From assembly GCA_019244185.1 (NCBI GenBank), contig JAFATB010000023.1:124001-188000 (forward strand): 64,000 bases of DNA, given 5' to 3'. This document shows, piece after piece, positions 8,644-17,686 of this stretch (position 1 is its first letter; each line of letters begins with the position of its first letter). The position numbers and the translations under genes are program-made. Source of the DNA: Acidobacteriota bacterium (lineage in GTDB: Bacteria; Acidobacteriota; Thermoanaerobaculia; Gp7-AA8). The notes beneath the pieces were generated by a model. The model saw only the letters and a list, made by a program, of their open reading frames with translations, did not search any database and was not told the DNA's origin.

Positions 8644-10506
8644 TCACTTCCGCAAGTCCGCCAGCATCTTCGCGACGTCGGCATCGCGCGGATAGAGCTC
8701 CGCGGCGATCGTGAGGAGCTGGATCGCGAGCGGCTTCGACGGACCGGCGGCGAGGAACGTCGCGATGCGGACCGCGTTGGCGGGACCGAAGTAGCCGGTG
8801 GGATTGAGCGCCGCGGAACGGCGGATGGCCTGGTCGCCGCCGGCGCGATCGCCGGTGAGCATGAGCAGCACGCCGAGGAGACCGTTGGCTCCGTCGGAGT
8901 CGGGGTAGAGCGAGGCCGCGAGCTTCGCGTCGCGCAGCGCCGTGGCGATGTCGCCGCGCATGGCCGCCTGCTGGCCGGTGCCGACGAGCTCTCCGCTGAA
9001 GTTCGGAATGACGGTGGCGGTCGCGAGTGACGGCGCCTCCTTCGCGAGCGTGGCGACGTTGGCGATCGTCGACGTGCGCTTCCAGTCGGCGTTCCATTGC
9101 GCAAGGAGCGCCTTCAGCGGCGCGGCGAGCTTCGGCGCGGCGTCGTAGTCGTGGAAGAACGCGAACGCGCCGTCGCGGTGATAGCGATCGAGATCGGCGG
9201 CGGCGAGCTTCGACGCGACGTACGAGCCGGCGGCGACGAGCTGTTCGCGCGACGGCTGCTTGCCGTCGAGCGTTCCGCTGAGGGCCGCGAGCGCCGCGTC
9301 GACGATCTTGCGATCGTTCGTCGACGGCTTGCCGTAGCGGTCGTAGTACGCGAAGCCTTCGTTGAACGCGGCGATCACCGCCTTGCCCGCGGCCTGTTGC
9401 GCGGGCGTGCCGCGGAACGCGACGCGCTGCGACCAGTCGTCGCCGAGAAAGATTTGCGCGAGGCGGTCGGCGAACAGCTGCAGGTTCGCGCCCTGCATGT
9501 TCGACGCGAGCGCGATCGCGAACTGCTGCTTCGGAATGTAGATGAGCAGCGTGTTCGTCTCGGTCTGCGAGCCGTCGTGCGAGACCGCGAATCGTCCGGC
9601 GACCGGCGTGAGGTCCCAGCCGAGTCCCCAGTCGATCGTGGCGCCGCTCTTCGTCGTCTGCCGCGTCCACATGCGGTCGAGCGATGCGGACGAGAGCACT
9701 TTGCCCGCGGCGACGCCGCGCACGAACGTGAGCATGTCGAGGACGGTCGAGCGCGTGCCGCCGGCGGCGAAGCGGCTGCTGACGTCGACGTATTCCGCGT
9801 TGCGCAGCTTGCCGTCGCGCAGCTCGTAGCCGCGCACGCGATTCGGAATGAGCGCGCGCGGATCGTCCATGCGCGTCGCGCTCATGCCGAGCGGCCCCCA
9901 CACTTTCTCGCGCATCACCTCCGCGTACGGCTTGCCGGTCGCGCCTTCGATCGCGGCGCCGAGGAGCACGTAGCCGTAGCTCGAGTAACTGAAGCGCGTG
10001 CCCGGCTCGGCGACGAGGTCGAAGTCGCGGAAGACGGCCAGCGCCTCGGCGGTGTTCTTCGGCTCGCGGAAGTGCAGCTCCGCCGCGACGTCGCGATAGT
10101 GGCTGATGCCGCCGAGGTGCGCGAGGAGCTCGCGGAGCGTGATCGGCCACGGCTTGCGCGGAAACGACGGCACGTATTTCTGCACTTCGGCATCGAGGTC
10201 GATCGTGCCTTCTTCGGCGAGCTTCAGCACCGCGACGGCGGTCATCGGCTTCGTCACCGACGCGAGGCGATACGACGACTCGGCGGTCGCGGCGACGTGG
10301 TTCTCGAGATCGGCGAAGCCGAAGCCGTGACTCCAGACGAAGTCGCCTTTCATCACGGCGACCGAGAGTCCGGGCAGCGGCGCGGACGCGACCTGCTGCT
10401 GCGCGAACGCTTCGAACGCGCGGAGCTGCTCGTCGTACGGTTGCGCGTGCAGCGCCGCGGAAACGAGCAGACAGACGGAGAGTGCAAGCAGCCGAAGTGC
10501 TTTCAA
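8644..10506 (-). CDS. Serine beta-lactamase-like hydrolase (class C/PBP4* family) with TPR tail
   Basis: A 620-residue secreted protein starting with TTG at 10506; GAGGAGG 6 nt upstream makes this start very clear, and the signal peptide (MKALRLLALSVCLLVSAALHA) begins there. The serine hydrolase domain has SVTK (S83, K86), YSSYG (174-178, the YxN position) and HDG (310-312, the KTG-like triad). Residues from about 470 on form TPR-like helices. It is the last gene of the blaI-M56-hydrolase operon, 29 nt after the M56 gene, so it is presumably under BlaI control. Substrates may be peptides, esters or beta-lactams; the sequence does not decide. Confidence 0.85.
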   Translation of the reverse strand: MKALRLLALSVCLLVSAALHAQPYDEQLRAFEAFAQQQVASAPLPGLSVAVMKGDFVWSHGFGFADLENHVAATAESSYRLASVTKPMTAVAVLKLAEEGTIDLDAEVQKYVPSFPRKPWPITLRELLAHLGGISHYRDVAAELHFREPKNTAEALAVFRDFDLVAEPGTRFSYSSYGYVLLGAAIEGATGKPYAEVMREKVWGPLGMSATRMDDPRALIPNRVRGYELRDGKLRNAEYVDVSSRFAAGGTRSTVLDMLTFVRGVAAGKVLSSASLDRMWTRQTTKSGATIDWGLGWDLTPVAGRFAVSHDGSQTETNTLLIYIPKQQFAIALASNMQGANLQLFADRLAQIFLGDDWSQRVAFRGTPAQQAAGKAVIAAFNEGFAYYDRYGKPSTNDRKIVDAALAALSGTLDGKQPSREQLVAAGSYVASKLAAADLDRYHRDGAFAFFHDYDAAPKLAAPLKALLAQWNADWKRTSTIANVATLAKEAPSLATATVIPNFSGELVGTGQQAAMRGDIATALRDAKLAASLYPDSDGANGLLGVLLMLTGDRAGGDQAIRRSAALNPTGYFGPANAVRIATFLAAGPSKPLAIQLLTIAAELYPRDADVAKMLADLRK

Positions 10507-10535
10507 GAGAAGCCTCCTCGAAGGGTCGGTGTCGG

Positions 10536-11540
10536 TTAGCGAAAGAGGCCGCGGAAGAAGTTGCGCGTGGTGTTGCGCACCGTTTCGCGGAAGCGCGCGC
10601 GGAGCTCGTCGCGCATGCGGAAGAACTCTTCGTTCGATTGTTGCTGCTGCTGATGCAGTTGCGCGGCGGCGTACGGCGGCGGCGGGTATTCCTCGTCGGT
10701 CATCGCGGTGGTGAAGATCGCGCCGGCGACGAGCAGCGCGAGCGCGAGACGCGTGATGAGACGCGAGCGGCGGCGCTTCGGTGAGGCGAGGATGGCGTCG
10801 ATGCGCGGGCTGAGCGCACGTCCGTCCAGAATGCCGCTCGCGAGCGCGCGGCAGCGCGTGCCGGTCATCGTGCGCACGAACTCGAGGATGACGCTCGCGT
10901 ACGCGTGACGGTCGCCGGTGGTCGCTATGGCCTCGCGATCGGCCGTCTCTTCGGCGATGCGCTCGATGGCGGCGGAGGCGAGCCACGCGAGCGGATGGAA
11001 CCAGCAGAGCGCCGCGGCCGCGCGGCCGATGCAGCGCCAGAGCGGATCGCGCCGCGCGACGTGCGCGCGCTCGTGCGCGAGGATCGCGGCGAGCTTCTCG
11101 TCGCTCCACGCCGGCGCGTAGGGCGGCAGCAGGATCGCCGGCGAGACGAGACCCGCGGTCACCGGCACGCGCAGCGCGTCCGCGAGATACGCCTCGCCGA
11201 ACGGACGCGCATTGCGGCGCAGCCTCCGCGCGGCGTTCGCGGCGAACGCGAGGCGCGCGAAGAGCGTTAGCGCGATGGCGGCGTACACGAACGCGATCGT
11301 CGGAAACGAATCGTCGGTCGGCAGTTGCGGCTGCGAACGGAACGGCAATGTCGGATCGGCGCTGAGCAGCGGCAGGCGAAAGCCGATGTCGACTTTCGGC
11401 AGCAGCGTGACGAACGGCGTGACGAGCAGCGCGAGCGCCATGAGGCGCCACGCCGCTTCTTCGAGATCGCTGCGGAAGCGGCGCGCGACGAGAGCGACGG
11501 CGAGCAGCGGCAGCGCGACGAGTGTCGAGGCGACGATCAT
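10536..11540 (-). CDS. M56 (BlaR1/MecR1-type) membrane metallopeptidase without a penicillin sensor domain
   Basis: A 334-residue integral membrane protein. Hydrophobic segments occur at about 2-20, 30-48, 80-100 and 272-288. The zinc protease motif HERAH is at 156-160, with the downstream EETADREAI supplying the third ligand. It overlaps blaI by ATGA. In BlaR1 the protease cleaves the repressor when an extracellular sensor domain is acylated; here the part after the last membrane segment is only about 45 residues, Gln- and Arg-rich (HQQQQQSNEEFF), so no beta-lactam sensor exists. The signal must come another way, perhaps through the co-transcribed serine hydrolase. Confidence 0.9.
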   Translation of the reverse strand: MIVASTLVALPLLAVALVARRFRSDLEEAAWRLMALALLVTPFVTLLPKVDIGFRLPLLSADPTLPFRSQPQLPTDDSFPTIAFVYAAIALTLFARLAFAANAARRLRRNARPFGEAYLADALRVPVTAGLVSPAILLPPYAPAWSDEKLAAILAHERAHVARRDPLWRCIGRAAAALCWFHPLAWLASAAIERIAEETADREAIATTGDRHAYASVILEFVRTMTGTRCRALASGILDGRALSPRIDAILASPKRRRSRLITRLALALLVAGAIFTTAMTDEEYPPPPYAAAQLHQQQQQSNEEFFRMRDELRARFRETVRNTTRNFFRGLFR

Positions 11541-11914
11541 TTCTTTTCCTTTCGCGCGTCGGCGCGCACTTTCTTGACCAGCGCGTCGAGCTCCTGCTGA
11601 TCGACCAGCTCGTCGTTGACGATGCCAACGAGCAGCGCTTCGACGGAGCCGCCGAGGAAGCGGTCGAGGATGTCGCGGATGCCGCTCATGGCGACGCGCT
11701 GCGGCTCGAGCACCGCGCGATACACGTTCGTGCGTCCCTCGGCATCGTGCGCGACGAATCCCTTCTTCTCCATCCGCCCGAGGATCGTACGGACCGTCGA
11801 GTCCTTGAGTTTCTTGCGGCCGGGAAGGGCGCGGGTGATGTCGTCGACGGTGGAGGGGCCGCGACGCCAGAGGACGTTGATGACTTTCGTTTCGAGCTCG
11901 CTGAGATCGACCAT
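11537..11914 (-). CDS. blaI: BlaI/MecI/CopY family transcriptional repressor
   Basis: A 125-residue winged-helix repressor of usual family length. The N-terminal domain reads LSELETKVINVLWRRGPSTV, with the recognition helix in LKDSTVRTILGRMEKKGFV, then the wing with AEGRTNVYRAVLE. The C-terminal part (MSGIRDILDRFLGGSVEALL) is the dimerisation region that the M56 protease normally cleaves. ATG 11914 lies 9 nt after a TACATT -10 box, so the message is probably leaderless. Two CTACA-N3-TGTAG-type operators overlap the promoter, showing autorepression of the operon blaI-M56-serine hydrolase. Confidence 0.92.
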   Translation of the reverse strand: MVDLSELETKVINVLWRRGPSTVDDITRALPGRKKLKDSTVRTILGRMEKKGFVAHDAEGRTNVYRAVLEPQRVAMSGIRDILDRFLGGSVEALLVGIVNDELVDQQELDALVKKVRADARKEKK

Positions 11915-11917
11915 GCG

Positions 11918-11952
11918 CTACACAATGTAGCGCTACAAGTTGTCGCGGTCAA
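11918..11952 (-). promoter_or_regulatory. Promoter and double BlaI-type operator of the blaI operon
   Basis: Reading the minus strand: TTGACC (11952-11947), a 17-nt spacer, TACATT (11929-11924), then 9 nt to the blaI ATG. Two tandem operators overlap it: a perfect CTACA-CAA-TGTAG (11918-11930, flanked by G/C) covering the -10 box, and a second CTACA-AGT-TGTCG (11933-11945) within the spacer. TACA/TGTA half-sites are the known BlaI/MecI recognition core, so repressor binding would block RNA polymerase directly. Confidence 0.85.
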
Positions 11953-12049
11953 GTGGGGGCGATGGATGCGCGACCGTTCGCCGCGCCGGATCGACCGTTC
12001 GCAAACGCTTCGTTGTCAGCCATGAGGCGTGCGGCGGACACTCCCGCGC

Positions 12050-13150
12050 ATGGCGAAATCACGCATCGACTCGCTCGATGCGGTGCGCGGTCTGGTAATG
12101 ATCCTCATGGCGATCGACCACGTTCGCGTATACGCGGGCGTGCCGGCCGGCGGACCGACGGCGGGCATTTTCTTCACGCGCTGGATCACGCATTTCGTCG
12201 CGCCGACGTTCGTCTTCTTCGCCGGAACGGCGGCCTGGCTGCACGGGCGCAAGGTCGCGGACCTCTCCCGTTTTCTCGTCATCCGCGGCTTGTGGCTGAT
12301 CGCGCTCGAGCTCACCGTCATCCGCATTTTCTGGACGTTCAACTTCGATTTCGCGCACTACGTTCTCGCGGGGGTGATCTGGGCCATCGGCTGGTCGATG
12401 ATCGTCCTCGCCGCGGCGCGATATCTGCCGACGAAGATCGTGGCGGTGCTCGCGGTCGCGATCATCGCGTTGCACAACCTCATTCCGCCGATGCGCGATC
12501 CGAGTGCGCTGCTGCGGATCCTCTACTACGGCGGCGGCATCGGACCGCTGGCGATCCTCTACGTGATCGTGCCGTGGGCGGGCGTGATGATGGCGGGATA
12601 CGCGTTCGGCTCGGTCATGGAACTGCCGCCCGAGCGCCGGCGCGCGATCGCGTTCCGCATCGGCTCGCTGGCCACGGCGCTGTTCGTGGTGCTGCGCTGG
12701 CTCGACGTCTACGGCGATCCCCGTCCGTGGCGCGCGGGACACCTCGGCCCGGCGTTCGTGCGCTTCCTCAACACGACGAAGTACCCGGCGTCGCTGCTGT
12801 TCCTGCTGATGACGCTCGGGCCGATCCTGCTGCTGCTGGCGTGGGCGGAGTCGTGGGACAGCAAGGTGCTGACGACGTTCGGCCGCGTGCCGATGTTCTA
12901 TTACCTCCTGCACATTCCGCTGATCCACGCCGCGGCGTGCATCGTCTCGCTGATCCGCGAGCGACGCGTCGATCCGTGGCTCTTCGGAAATCATCCGCTC
13001 GATCCGCCGCCGGTGCCGCCCGGTTATCAGTGGTCGCTCGGCCTGCTCTATCTGGTCTGGGCGATCTGCGTCGCGCTGCTGTTCGTGCCGTGCCGCTGGT
13101 ACGCGCGCGTCCGCGCGACGTCGTCCTCGAAGTGGCTCCGGTATCTTTGA
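12050..13150 (+). CDS. HGSNAT-like (DUF1624/acyltransferase) multi-spanning membrane protein
   Basis: A 366-residue protein with about ten hydrophobic segments. The N-terminus RIDSLDAVRGLVMILMAIDH carries the family signature (D and R in SLDAVRG, His of DH) of heparan-alpha-glucosaminide N-acetyltransferase-like proteins, which move acetyl groups across the membrane onto extracytoplasmic glycans. ATG 12050 starts the conserved region; an upstream in-frame ATG (12029) would add only seven residues. Three bases after its stop begins the sensor kinase gene, so it shares an operon with the LytS/LytTR pair and may be its target or its sensor partner. Confidence 0.8.
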   Translation: MAKSRIDSLDAVRGLVMILMAIDHVRVYAGVPAGGPTAGIFFTRWITHFVAPTFVFFAGTAAWLHGRKVADLSRFLVIRGLWLIALELTVIRIFWTFNFDFAHYVLAGVIWAIGWSMIVLAAARYLPTKIVAVLAVAIIALHNLIPPMRDPSALLRILYYGGGIGPLAILYVIVPWAGVMMAGYAFGSVMELPPERRRAIAFRIGSLATALFVVLRWLDVYGDPRPWRAGHLGPAFVRFLNTTKYPASLLFLLMTLGPILLLLAWAESWDSKVLTTFGRVPMFYYLLHIPLIHAAACIVSLIRERRVDPWLFGNHPLDPPPVPPGYQWSLGLLYLVWAICVALLFVPCRWYARVRATSSSKWLRYL

Positions 13151-13153
13151 TCG

Positions 13154-14212
13154 ATGCGGGCTCGCCCCTGGATGTTCGTGTCGGCGGCGTGGATCGGTCC
13201 GGCGCTCCTGGGCGCGATCAACGAGATCGCGCAGCATCGCCTCAGCGGCGAGCCGATCGACGTGCGCGCGGTGTTGTTCACGAGCCTCGACTGGCTGCTC
13301 TACGCGTTCCTGACGCCGTTCGTCTTCGCCCTCGCGGCGCGCTGGCCGCTGGTGCGCCCGCACCTCGCGACGCGCGCGCTGCTGCATCTCGGTTTCGCGC
13401 TGCTCTTCTGCGCGTTGTGGGCGGGCGCGGGCACGTTGCTGAAGATGACGTTGCAGCCGGACGCGTTGTGGGGAACGCCGGCGGTGCACTTCACGCGCTG
13501 GCTCTTCATCACCCTTCCGTTCGGCGTCGCGGTGTATCTCGCGGTGGTGGGCATCGAGCACGCGATCCGCTACTTCGTGGCGACGGCGCGGCTCTCGGAG
13601 CAACTCTCGAGCGCGCGGCTCGCGGCGCTGCAGGCGCGCGTGAATCCGCACTTTCTCTTCAACACGCTGAACACGATCGGCGTGCTGGTGCGCGACGGCG
13701 ATCAACCGGCGGCGACGCGCATCCTCGAGCAGTTCAGCGACGTGATGCGCCGGACGCTGCGCCGCCGCGCGCACGAGGTGCTGCTCGGCGACGAGCTGGA
13801 GCTCGTGCATCAATACCTCGCCATCGAGCAGGCGCGCTTCGCGGACCGCCTGCGCGCGGAGTTCGAAATCGACGATGCGGCGCTCTCGGCCGCGGTGCCG
13901 AGCTTCGCCGTCCAGCAGCTCGTCGAGAACGCGATCCGCCACGGCATCGCGAAGAGTCCCGAAGGCGGAACGGTGCGCGTGCATGCGCGGCGGGAACGGG
14001 ACATCGTGATCATCGAGGTCATCGACGACGGCGCGGGGCTCACCGGCGATCCGTACGTCGCGGGACACGCGATCGAAAACACGCGCGAGCGCCTGCGCGC
14101 GCTGCACGGCGACCGCGCCTCGCTCGTCATCGCGCCGCATCCGCCGCGCGGCACGATCGCGTCGATGCGCCTGCCGTATCGCGAAGTGGTGCTGGAGGCG
14201 GACGTTGGCTGA
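13154..14212 (+). CDS. LytS/YehU-type sensor histidine kinase
   Basis: A 352-residue protein. Four hydrophobic segments (about 8-22, 43-62, 73-95, 118-140) are followed by the His_kinase domain with the phospho-accepting His in ARVNPHFLFNTLN (H166). The ATPase part has QLVENAIRHGIAKSPEGG (N box) and DDGAGL (G1 box). This is the kinase class that pairs with LytTR-domain regulators, and the next gene encodes one. No periplasmic sensor domain is visible, so the stimulus is probably sensed in the membrane. The stop codon overlaps the TTG start of the regulator gene. Confidence 0.92.
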   Translation: MRARPWMFVSAAWIGPALLGAINEIAQHRLSGEPIDVRAVLFTSLDWLLYAFLTPFVFALAARWPLVRPHLATRALLHLGFALLFCALWAGAGTLLKMTLQPDALWGTPAVHFTRWLFITLPFGVAVYLAVVGIEHAIRYFVATARLSEQLSSARLAALQARVNPHFLFNTLNTIGVLVRDGDQPAATRILEQFSDVMRRTLRRRAHEVLLGDELELVHQYLAIEQARFADRLRAEFEIDDAALSAAVPSFAVQQLVENAIRHGIAKSPEGGTVRVHARRERDIVIIEVIDDGAGLTGDPYVAGHAIENTRERLRALHGDRASLVIAPHPPRGTIASMRLPYREVVLEADVG

Positions 14213-14918
14213 GCGCCGCGTGCTCATCGCCGACGACGAGCCGGCGGCGCGGCGCGGCGTCCGCCAGCTCCTCGGTCGCTACGAGCGTTTCGTCGTCGCG
14301 GGCGAATGCCGCAACGGCGCCGAGGTGCTGGCCGCGCTCGACGCGGTGCAGCCGGACGTCATCTTTCTCGACGTGCAGATGCCGGGTATCGATGCGTTCG
14401 AGGTGATCCGCCGCCGCACGCCGGCACGGATGCCGATCGTGGTCTTCCTCACGGCGTACGACGACTATGCGATCCGCGCGTTCGAGGTGCAGGCGCTCGA
14501 CTATCTCGTCAAGCCGGTGTCCGATGCGCGCTTCGCGGTGACGATGGAGCGCGTCGCGCGCCAGCTCGACGCGTCGCCGGCGCAGCCGCCCGGCTTCGTC
14601 ATCACGACGGCGAGCGGCGTGACGGTGCTGCCGCTGCACGACATCGACTGGATCGAAGCGGCCGGCACGTACGCGCGGCTCTGGAGCGGCCGGCGCAGCT
14701 ATCTGATCCGGCAATCGCTGCGCGACCTCGAAGGACGTCTCCGCGCGCACGGCTTCGCACGCGCGCACCGGCGCGCGCTGGTCTGCCTCGACCGCATTCG
14801 CGCGCTCACCGCGCGCACGGCGGTGCTGGCGTCAGGCGCGGCGATCGAGGTCTCGCGCCGGCAGCGCGCGGCGTTCGCCGAGGCGCTGCGCGCGCGCGGC
14901 AACGTTGCGCGTCGGTGA
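14205..14918 (+). CDS. LytR/AlgR-type response regulator (REC-LytTR)
   Basis: A 237-residue protein starting with TTG at 14205, preceded by GGAGG and overlapping the kinase gene by 8 nt, which implies translational coupling. The receiver domain has the acidic pair D10-D11, phospho-acceptor D56 (LDVQMPG) and K103 (DYLVKP). The LytTR DNA-binding domain occupies about 128-232 (VITTASGVTVLPLHDIDWIE, RSYLIRQSLRDLE, RAHRRALVCLDRI). LytTR regulators bind direct repeats upstream of targets, often envelope or virulence genes; the target here is unknown, the linked membrane acyltransferase-like gene being a candidate. Confidence 0.93.
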   Translation: MAERRVLIADDEPAARRGVRQLLGRYERFVVAGECRNGAEVLAALDAVQPDVIFLDVQMPGIDAFEVIRRRTPARMPIVVFLTAYDDYAIRAFEVQALDYLVKPVSDARFAVTMERVARQLDASPAQPPGFVITTASGVTVLPLHDIDWIEAAGTYARLWSGRRSYLIRQSLRDLEGRLRAHGFARAHRRALVCLDRIRALTARTAVLASGAAIEVSRRQRAAFAEALRARGNVARR

Positions 14919-14963
14919 CGCCGGAATCGCTCGCGTGCACTGCGTGCGATACGATCCCGCGCC

Positions 14964-15590
14964 GTGCGCCGCCTGATTCCTCTTCTCCTCGTGCTGCTCG
15001 CTGCCTGTTCCGCGCCCTCCCCGCAGCCGGCGGTCATGGCGCCGCCGCCCGCCGCGCCCGCGCCGCCGCCATTCGAGGAGCACGTGATCGGCAGCGTGCG
15101 CGTCACCGCGTCGGCGCTCAACGTGCGGCGCGAGGCGAACGTCGACGCCGACGTCATCGTGCAGAAGAAGAAAGGCGACGCGCTCGACGTCCTCGCGAGC
15201 GACGAGAGCTGGACGAAGGTGCGGCTCGAGGACGGTACCGTCGGCTGGGTGGCGTCGCGCTTCGTGAGCTCGGGGAGCGTGGCGACGAAGACGAAAAGCG
15301 CGTCCGGCGCGAGCAAGCGCAAGAGCGGGTGCCCCGCGGATTCCGACTACGCGTTCGTGCAGGCGCCGGTGCTCGCGTTTGCCGAACATGGCGCGCACGG
15401 ACTCGTGGTTGTCGAGGCGAACGTGAACGCGAGCGGCAAAGTGACGTCGACGAAGATCGTCTCGAACTCGACCGGCGACGATGCGCTCGGCCACATGGCC
15501 GAGCGCGAGATCGCCACCGCGAAGTTCTCGCCGCCGATCCGCAACTGCGTCGCGCGCCGTTTCATCTTCACGTACCGGCGCACGTTCTGA
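14964..15590 (+). CDS. Lipoprotein with SH3 domain and TonB-C-like domain
   Basis: A 208-residue protein starting with GTG at 14964; TACGAT (14950-14955) is 8 nt upstream, and no Shine-Dalgarno is present. Signal peptide and lipobox are clear (LLLVLLAAC, Cys 15), then a Pro-rich linker. Residues about 44-105 are a bacterial SH3 domain (VTASALNVRREANVDADVI, GTVGWVASRFV), which often binds peptidoglycan. The C-terminal part (LVVVEANVNASGKVTSTKIV and a final FIFTYRRTF strand) resembles a TonB C-terminal/energy-transducer fold, with Cys pairs that may form a disulphide. Its role is likely in the envelope; partner unknown. Confidence 0.82.
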   Translation: MRRLIPLLLVLLAACSAPSPQPAVMAPPPAAPAPPPFEEHVIGSVRVTASALNVRREANVDADVIVQKKKGDALDVLASDESWTKVRLEDGTVGWVASRFVSSGSVATKTKSASGASKRKSGCPADSDYAFVQAPVLAFAEHGAHGLVVVEANVNASGKVTSTKIVSNSTGDDALGHMAEREIATAKFSPPIRNCVARRFIFTYRRTF

Positions 15591-15597
15591 CGCGAAC

Positions 15598-17070
15598 CTA
15601 TTCGCGCTCGATGGTGATGTTGCCGTTCGAGCTGCGCAGATCGAGGCGGCAGCCGCCGCGGCCGATCGTGCCGACGAGGCTGTCTTCGCGCGCCGCGTTC
15701 GTCGTCACCGGGACGGCGCTGGTGATGTGGCCGAACGTCGTGCGCGCGTTGAGGTCGTAGCCGACCTCGCCCGGCACCGCGACCTTGATCGAGCTGAAGC
15801 TCGTCTCGAGCGAGACCGGATGGCAGCCGCCGCGCAGGCCGCGCACGGAGATCGCGCCGTTCGAGTTGTCGACGTCGACCGCGCCGCCGATGCCGTCGAG
15901 GAACACCGAGGCGAACGAGGTCGAGACCTTCGCGCCGCCGGAGATCTCCTGCAGCGTCACGGTGCCGTTCGCGTTGCGCACGTCGGCCGAGCCGCGCACG
16001 CGCTCGGCGTGCACGCTGCCGAAGCGGTTCTCGGCGTTGAAGGTGCCGTTGATGTCGCTCGCCTTCACGTTGCCGTTCGCGTCGGTGATCGTCGCGGCGC
16101 CGGCGTTCTGCACGGTGATGCTGCCGAAGGTCGTGTCGATGCGCACGCTGCCGCCGATCGTCTTCGCATCGACCGACGCGTTCTCGCCGTTGACCGTGAG
16201 GCTGCCGCGCACGGAGTCGACCTTCGCGGTGCCGAACGTGTCGCGCAGCGTGGCCGAGCCGGTGACGTTCGACAGGTCGATGCGGCCGTTGACGGACGTG
16301 ACGTCGGCGTTGCCGCTGACCGTCGACGCGCGCACGTTGCCGAACGACGTCGACGCTTTCAGCCCGCCGGTGACGTCCATCGCCTCGATGTTGCCGTTCG
16401 CGTTCGTGATCGTCGCGCCGCGCTGCACGTCGGAGACGACGATGTTGCCGAAGCGATTCGACACGCTCAGCGCGCCGTCGACGGTGCGCACGGTGACCGA
16501 GCCGTTGCTGTTCGTCACAGCGAGCTCGCCGTGCGTGTCGGTGGCCTCGATCGCGCCGAAGGAGTTCGTCAGCGTCAGCGGTCCGCGCGAGTCGTCGACG
16601 CGGATCGAGCCCTGGCTGTTGCCGAGCGTGCTGGTCGCGGCGAGGCCGCGCGCGTCGATGTTGCCGAAGCGGTTCTGCGCGCGCAGCGGCGCGTTGGCGG
16701 GCAGCGTCACGCTCATGTCCACCGAATACGAGATGTTGCCGTGGAAATTGTGCAGCTCCGGGAACTCGGTGCGGATCGAGACGCCGCTCGCGCTCGAGCC
16801 GGCGACGATGTGAATCCGTTTGCCGATCTCGGGATCGGACGAGCGGATCGTGGCGCGCACCTCGACGGTCGCCTCGCTGTGCGTGCGCACCGTGAGCGTG
16901 CCGAAGCGGTGATCGACGTCGACGCGTCCGCCGGTGAATGGAAAGTCCTTGCCGTACTTCAGCTCGAAGCGGCCTTCGTCGAGATCGTCCGCCGCGCGGA
17001 GCGGCGCGGCCGCGATGAAGAGGAGAAGCAGCGCGGCGAGCGCGCGCAGTGCATTACTGGTTCGAAACAT
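15598..17070 (-). CDS. Secreted DUF4097-type beta-strand repeat protein
   Basis: A 490-residue protein. ATG 17070 is chosen for its GGAGGA 6 nt upstream and its signal peptide (NALRALAALLLLFIAAAPLRA). The whole mature part is a right-handed beta-helix-like series of about 18-residue turns alternating N-x-F-G-x-I and N-x-N-G-x-I cores (NRFGNI, NSNGSV, NANGNI, NTFGxI), typical of DUF4097/adhesin-like proteins. It overlaps the anti-sigma gene by 17 bp and ends the ECF sigma operon, so it is probably made or regulated under that stress response. The function of such proteins is not established. Confidence 0.85.
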   Translation of the reverse strand: MFRTSNALRALAALLLLFIAAAPLRAADDLDEGRFELKYGKDFPFTGGRVDVDHRFGTLTVRTHSEATVEVRATIRSSDPEIGKRIHIVAGSSASGVSIRTEFPELHNFHGNISYSVDMSVTLPANAPLRAQNRFGNIDARGLAATSTLGNSQGSIRVDDSRGPLTLTNSFGAIEATDTHGELAVTNSNGSVTVRTVDGALSVSNRFGNIVVSDVQRGATITNANGNIEAMDVTGGLKASTSFGNVRASTVSGNADVTSVNGRIDLSNVTGSATLRDTFGTAKVDSVRGSLTVNGENASVDAKTIGGSVRIDTTFGSITVQNAGAATITDANGNVKASDINGTFNAENRFGSVHAERVRGSADVRNANGTVTLQEISGGAKVSTSFASVFLDGIGGAVDVDNSNGAISVRGLRGGCHPVSLETSFSSIKVAVPGEVGYDLNARTTFGHITSAVPVTTNAAREDSLVGTIGRGGCRLDLRSSNGNITIERE

Positions 17071-17686
17071 GGTTGTCCTCCCGCAGCACGTCCTGGAGCG
17101 TCTGCTGTTTTTCCGAATACATGGCCAGCAGCTGCTTGCGGAGATGCGCGTTCTGTCGGTTGCGGTCGATGTTGGCCTGGCATTCGGCGATGGCTTCATC
17201 GAGCAGCATCAGTTTTTCCTTGTACGAGACGATGAGGGGCGACTCGGCCTCTTCGAGCTTCGGCGCGGCGAGGCGTTCGAGCCGGTGGATGGCGGCGACG
17301 TGCGTGTGCTCGGCGCGTTCGACCTCGTCCATCGCCTCGCTGCGAAGGATGGCGTTGTCGAACGAGGTCTCGTGCACCTGCACGCGCAGCGCGTAGTACA
17401 GCGGTCCGCCGAGCACGGCGAGCAGCGCGGCGGCGGCGGCGTAGCGTCGCACGCGGCCGAGGGGCGAGCGCCGGCGCTCGTCCCGCAGCGCGCGCTCGAT
17501 GCGCGGCCAGAGCAGATCGTTGTCCCAAGTCGCGTGGAGCGACGCCGCGGTGGTGGAGAGCTCGTTCCACTCCCGCAGTTTCTCCGCGCACGCGGGGCAG
17601 TCGTTCGCGTGCCGCGCCGCCGTCTCCATGGCGAGGGGCGAGGCGTCGAACAGCAGGTCGTCGAGCTGCGAGCAGTTGATGTTCAT
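17054..17686 (-). CDS. Anti-sigma-factor-like transmembrane protein with zinc-finger N-terminus
   Basis: A 210-residue protein whose ATG (17686) overlaps the sigma-factor stop codon (ATGA). The N-terminus has the ZAS-like pattern H-x3-C-x2-C (ARHANDCPACAEKL), the usual zinc-binding contact of anti-sigma factors. A single membrane segment follows (AAAAALLAVLGGPLYYAL, about 90-107), then a periplasmic helical region that is probably coiled coil (EKLMLLDEAIAECQANIDRNRQNAHLRKQ). Placement directly after an ECF sigma gene supports the role of cytoplasmic sigma binding with a periplasmic sensor. Confidence 0.85.
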   Translation of the reverse strand: MNINCSQLDDLLFDASPLAMETAARHANDCPACAEKLREWNELSTTAASLHATWDNDLLWPRIERALRDERRRSPLGRVRRYAAAAALLAVLGGPLYYALRVQVHETSFDNAILRSEAMDEVERAEHTHVAAIHRLERLAAPKLEEAESPLIVSYKEKLMLLDEAIAECQANIDRNRQNAHLRKQLLAMYSEKQQTLQDVLREDNHVSNQ

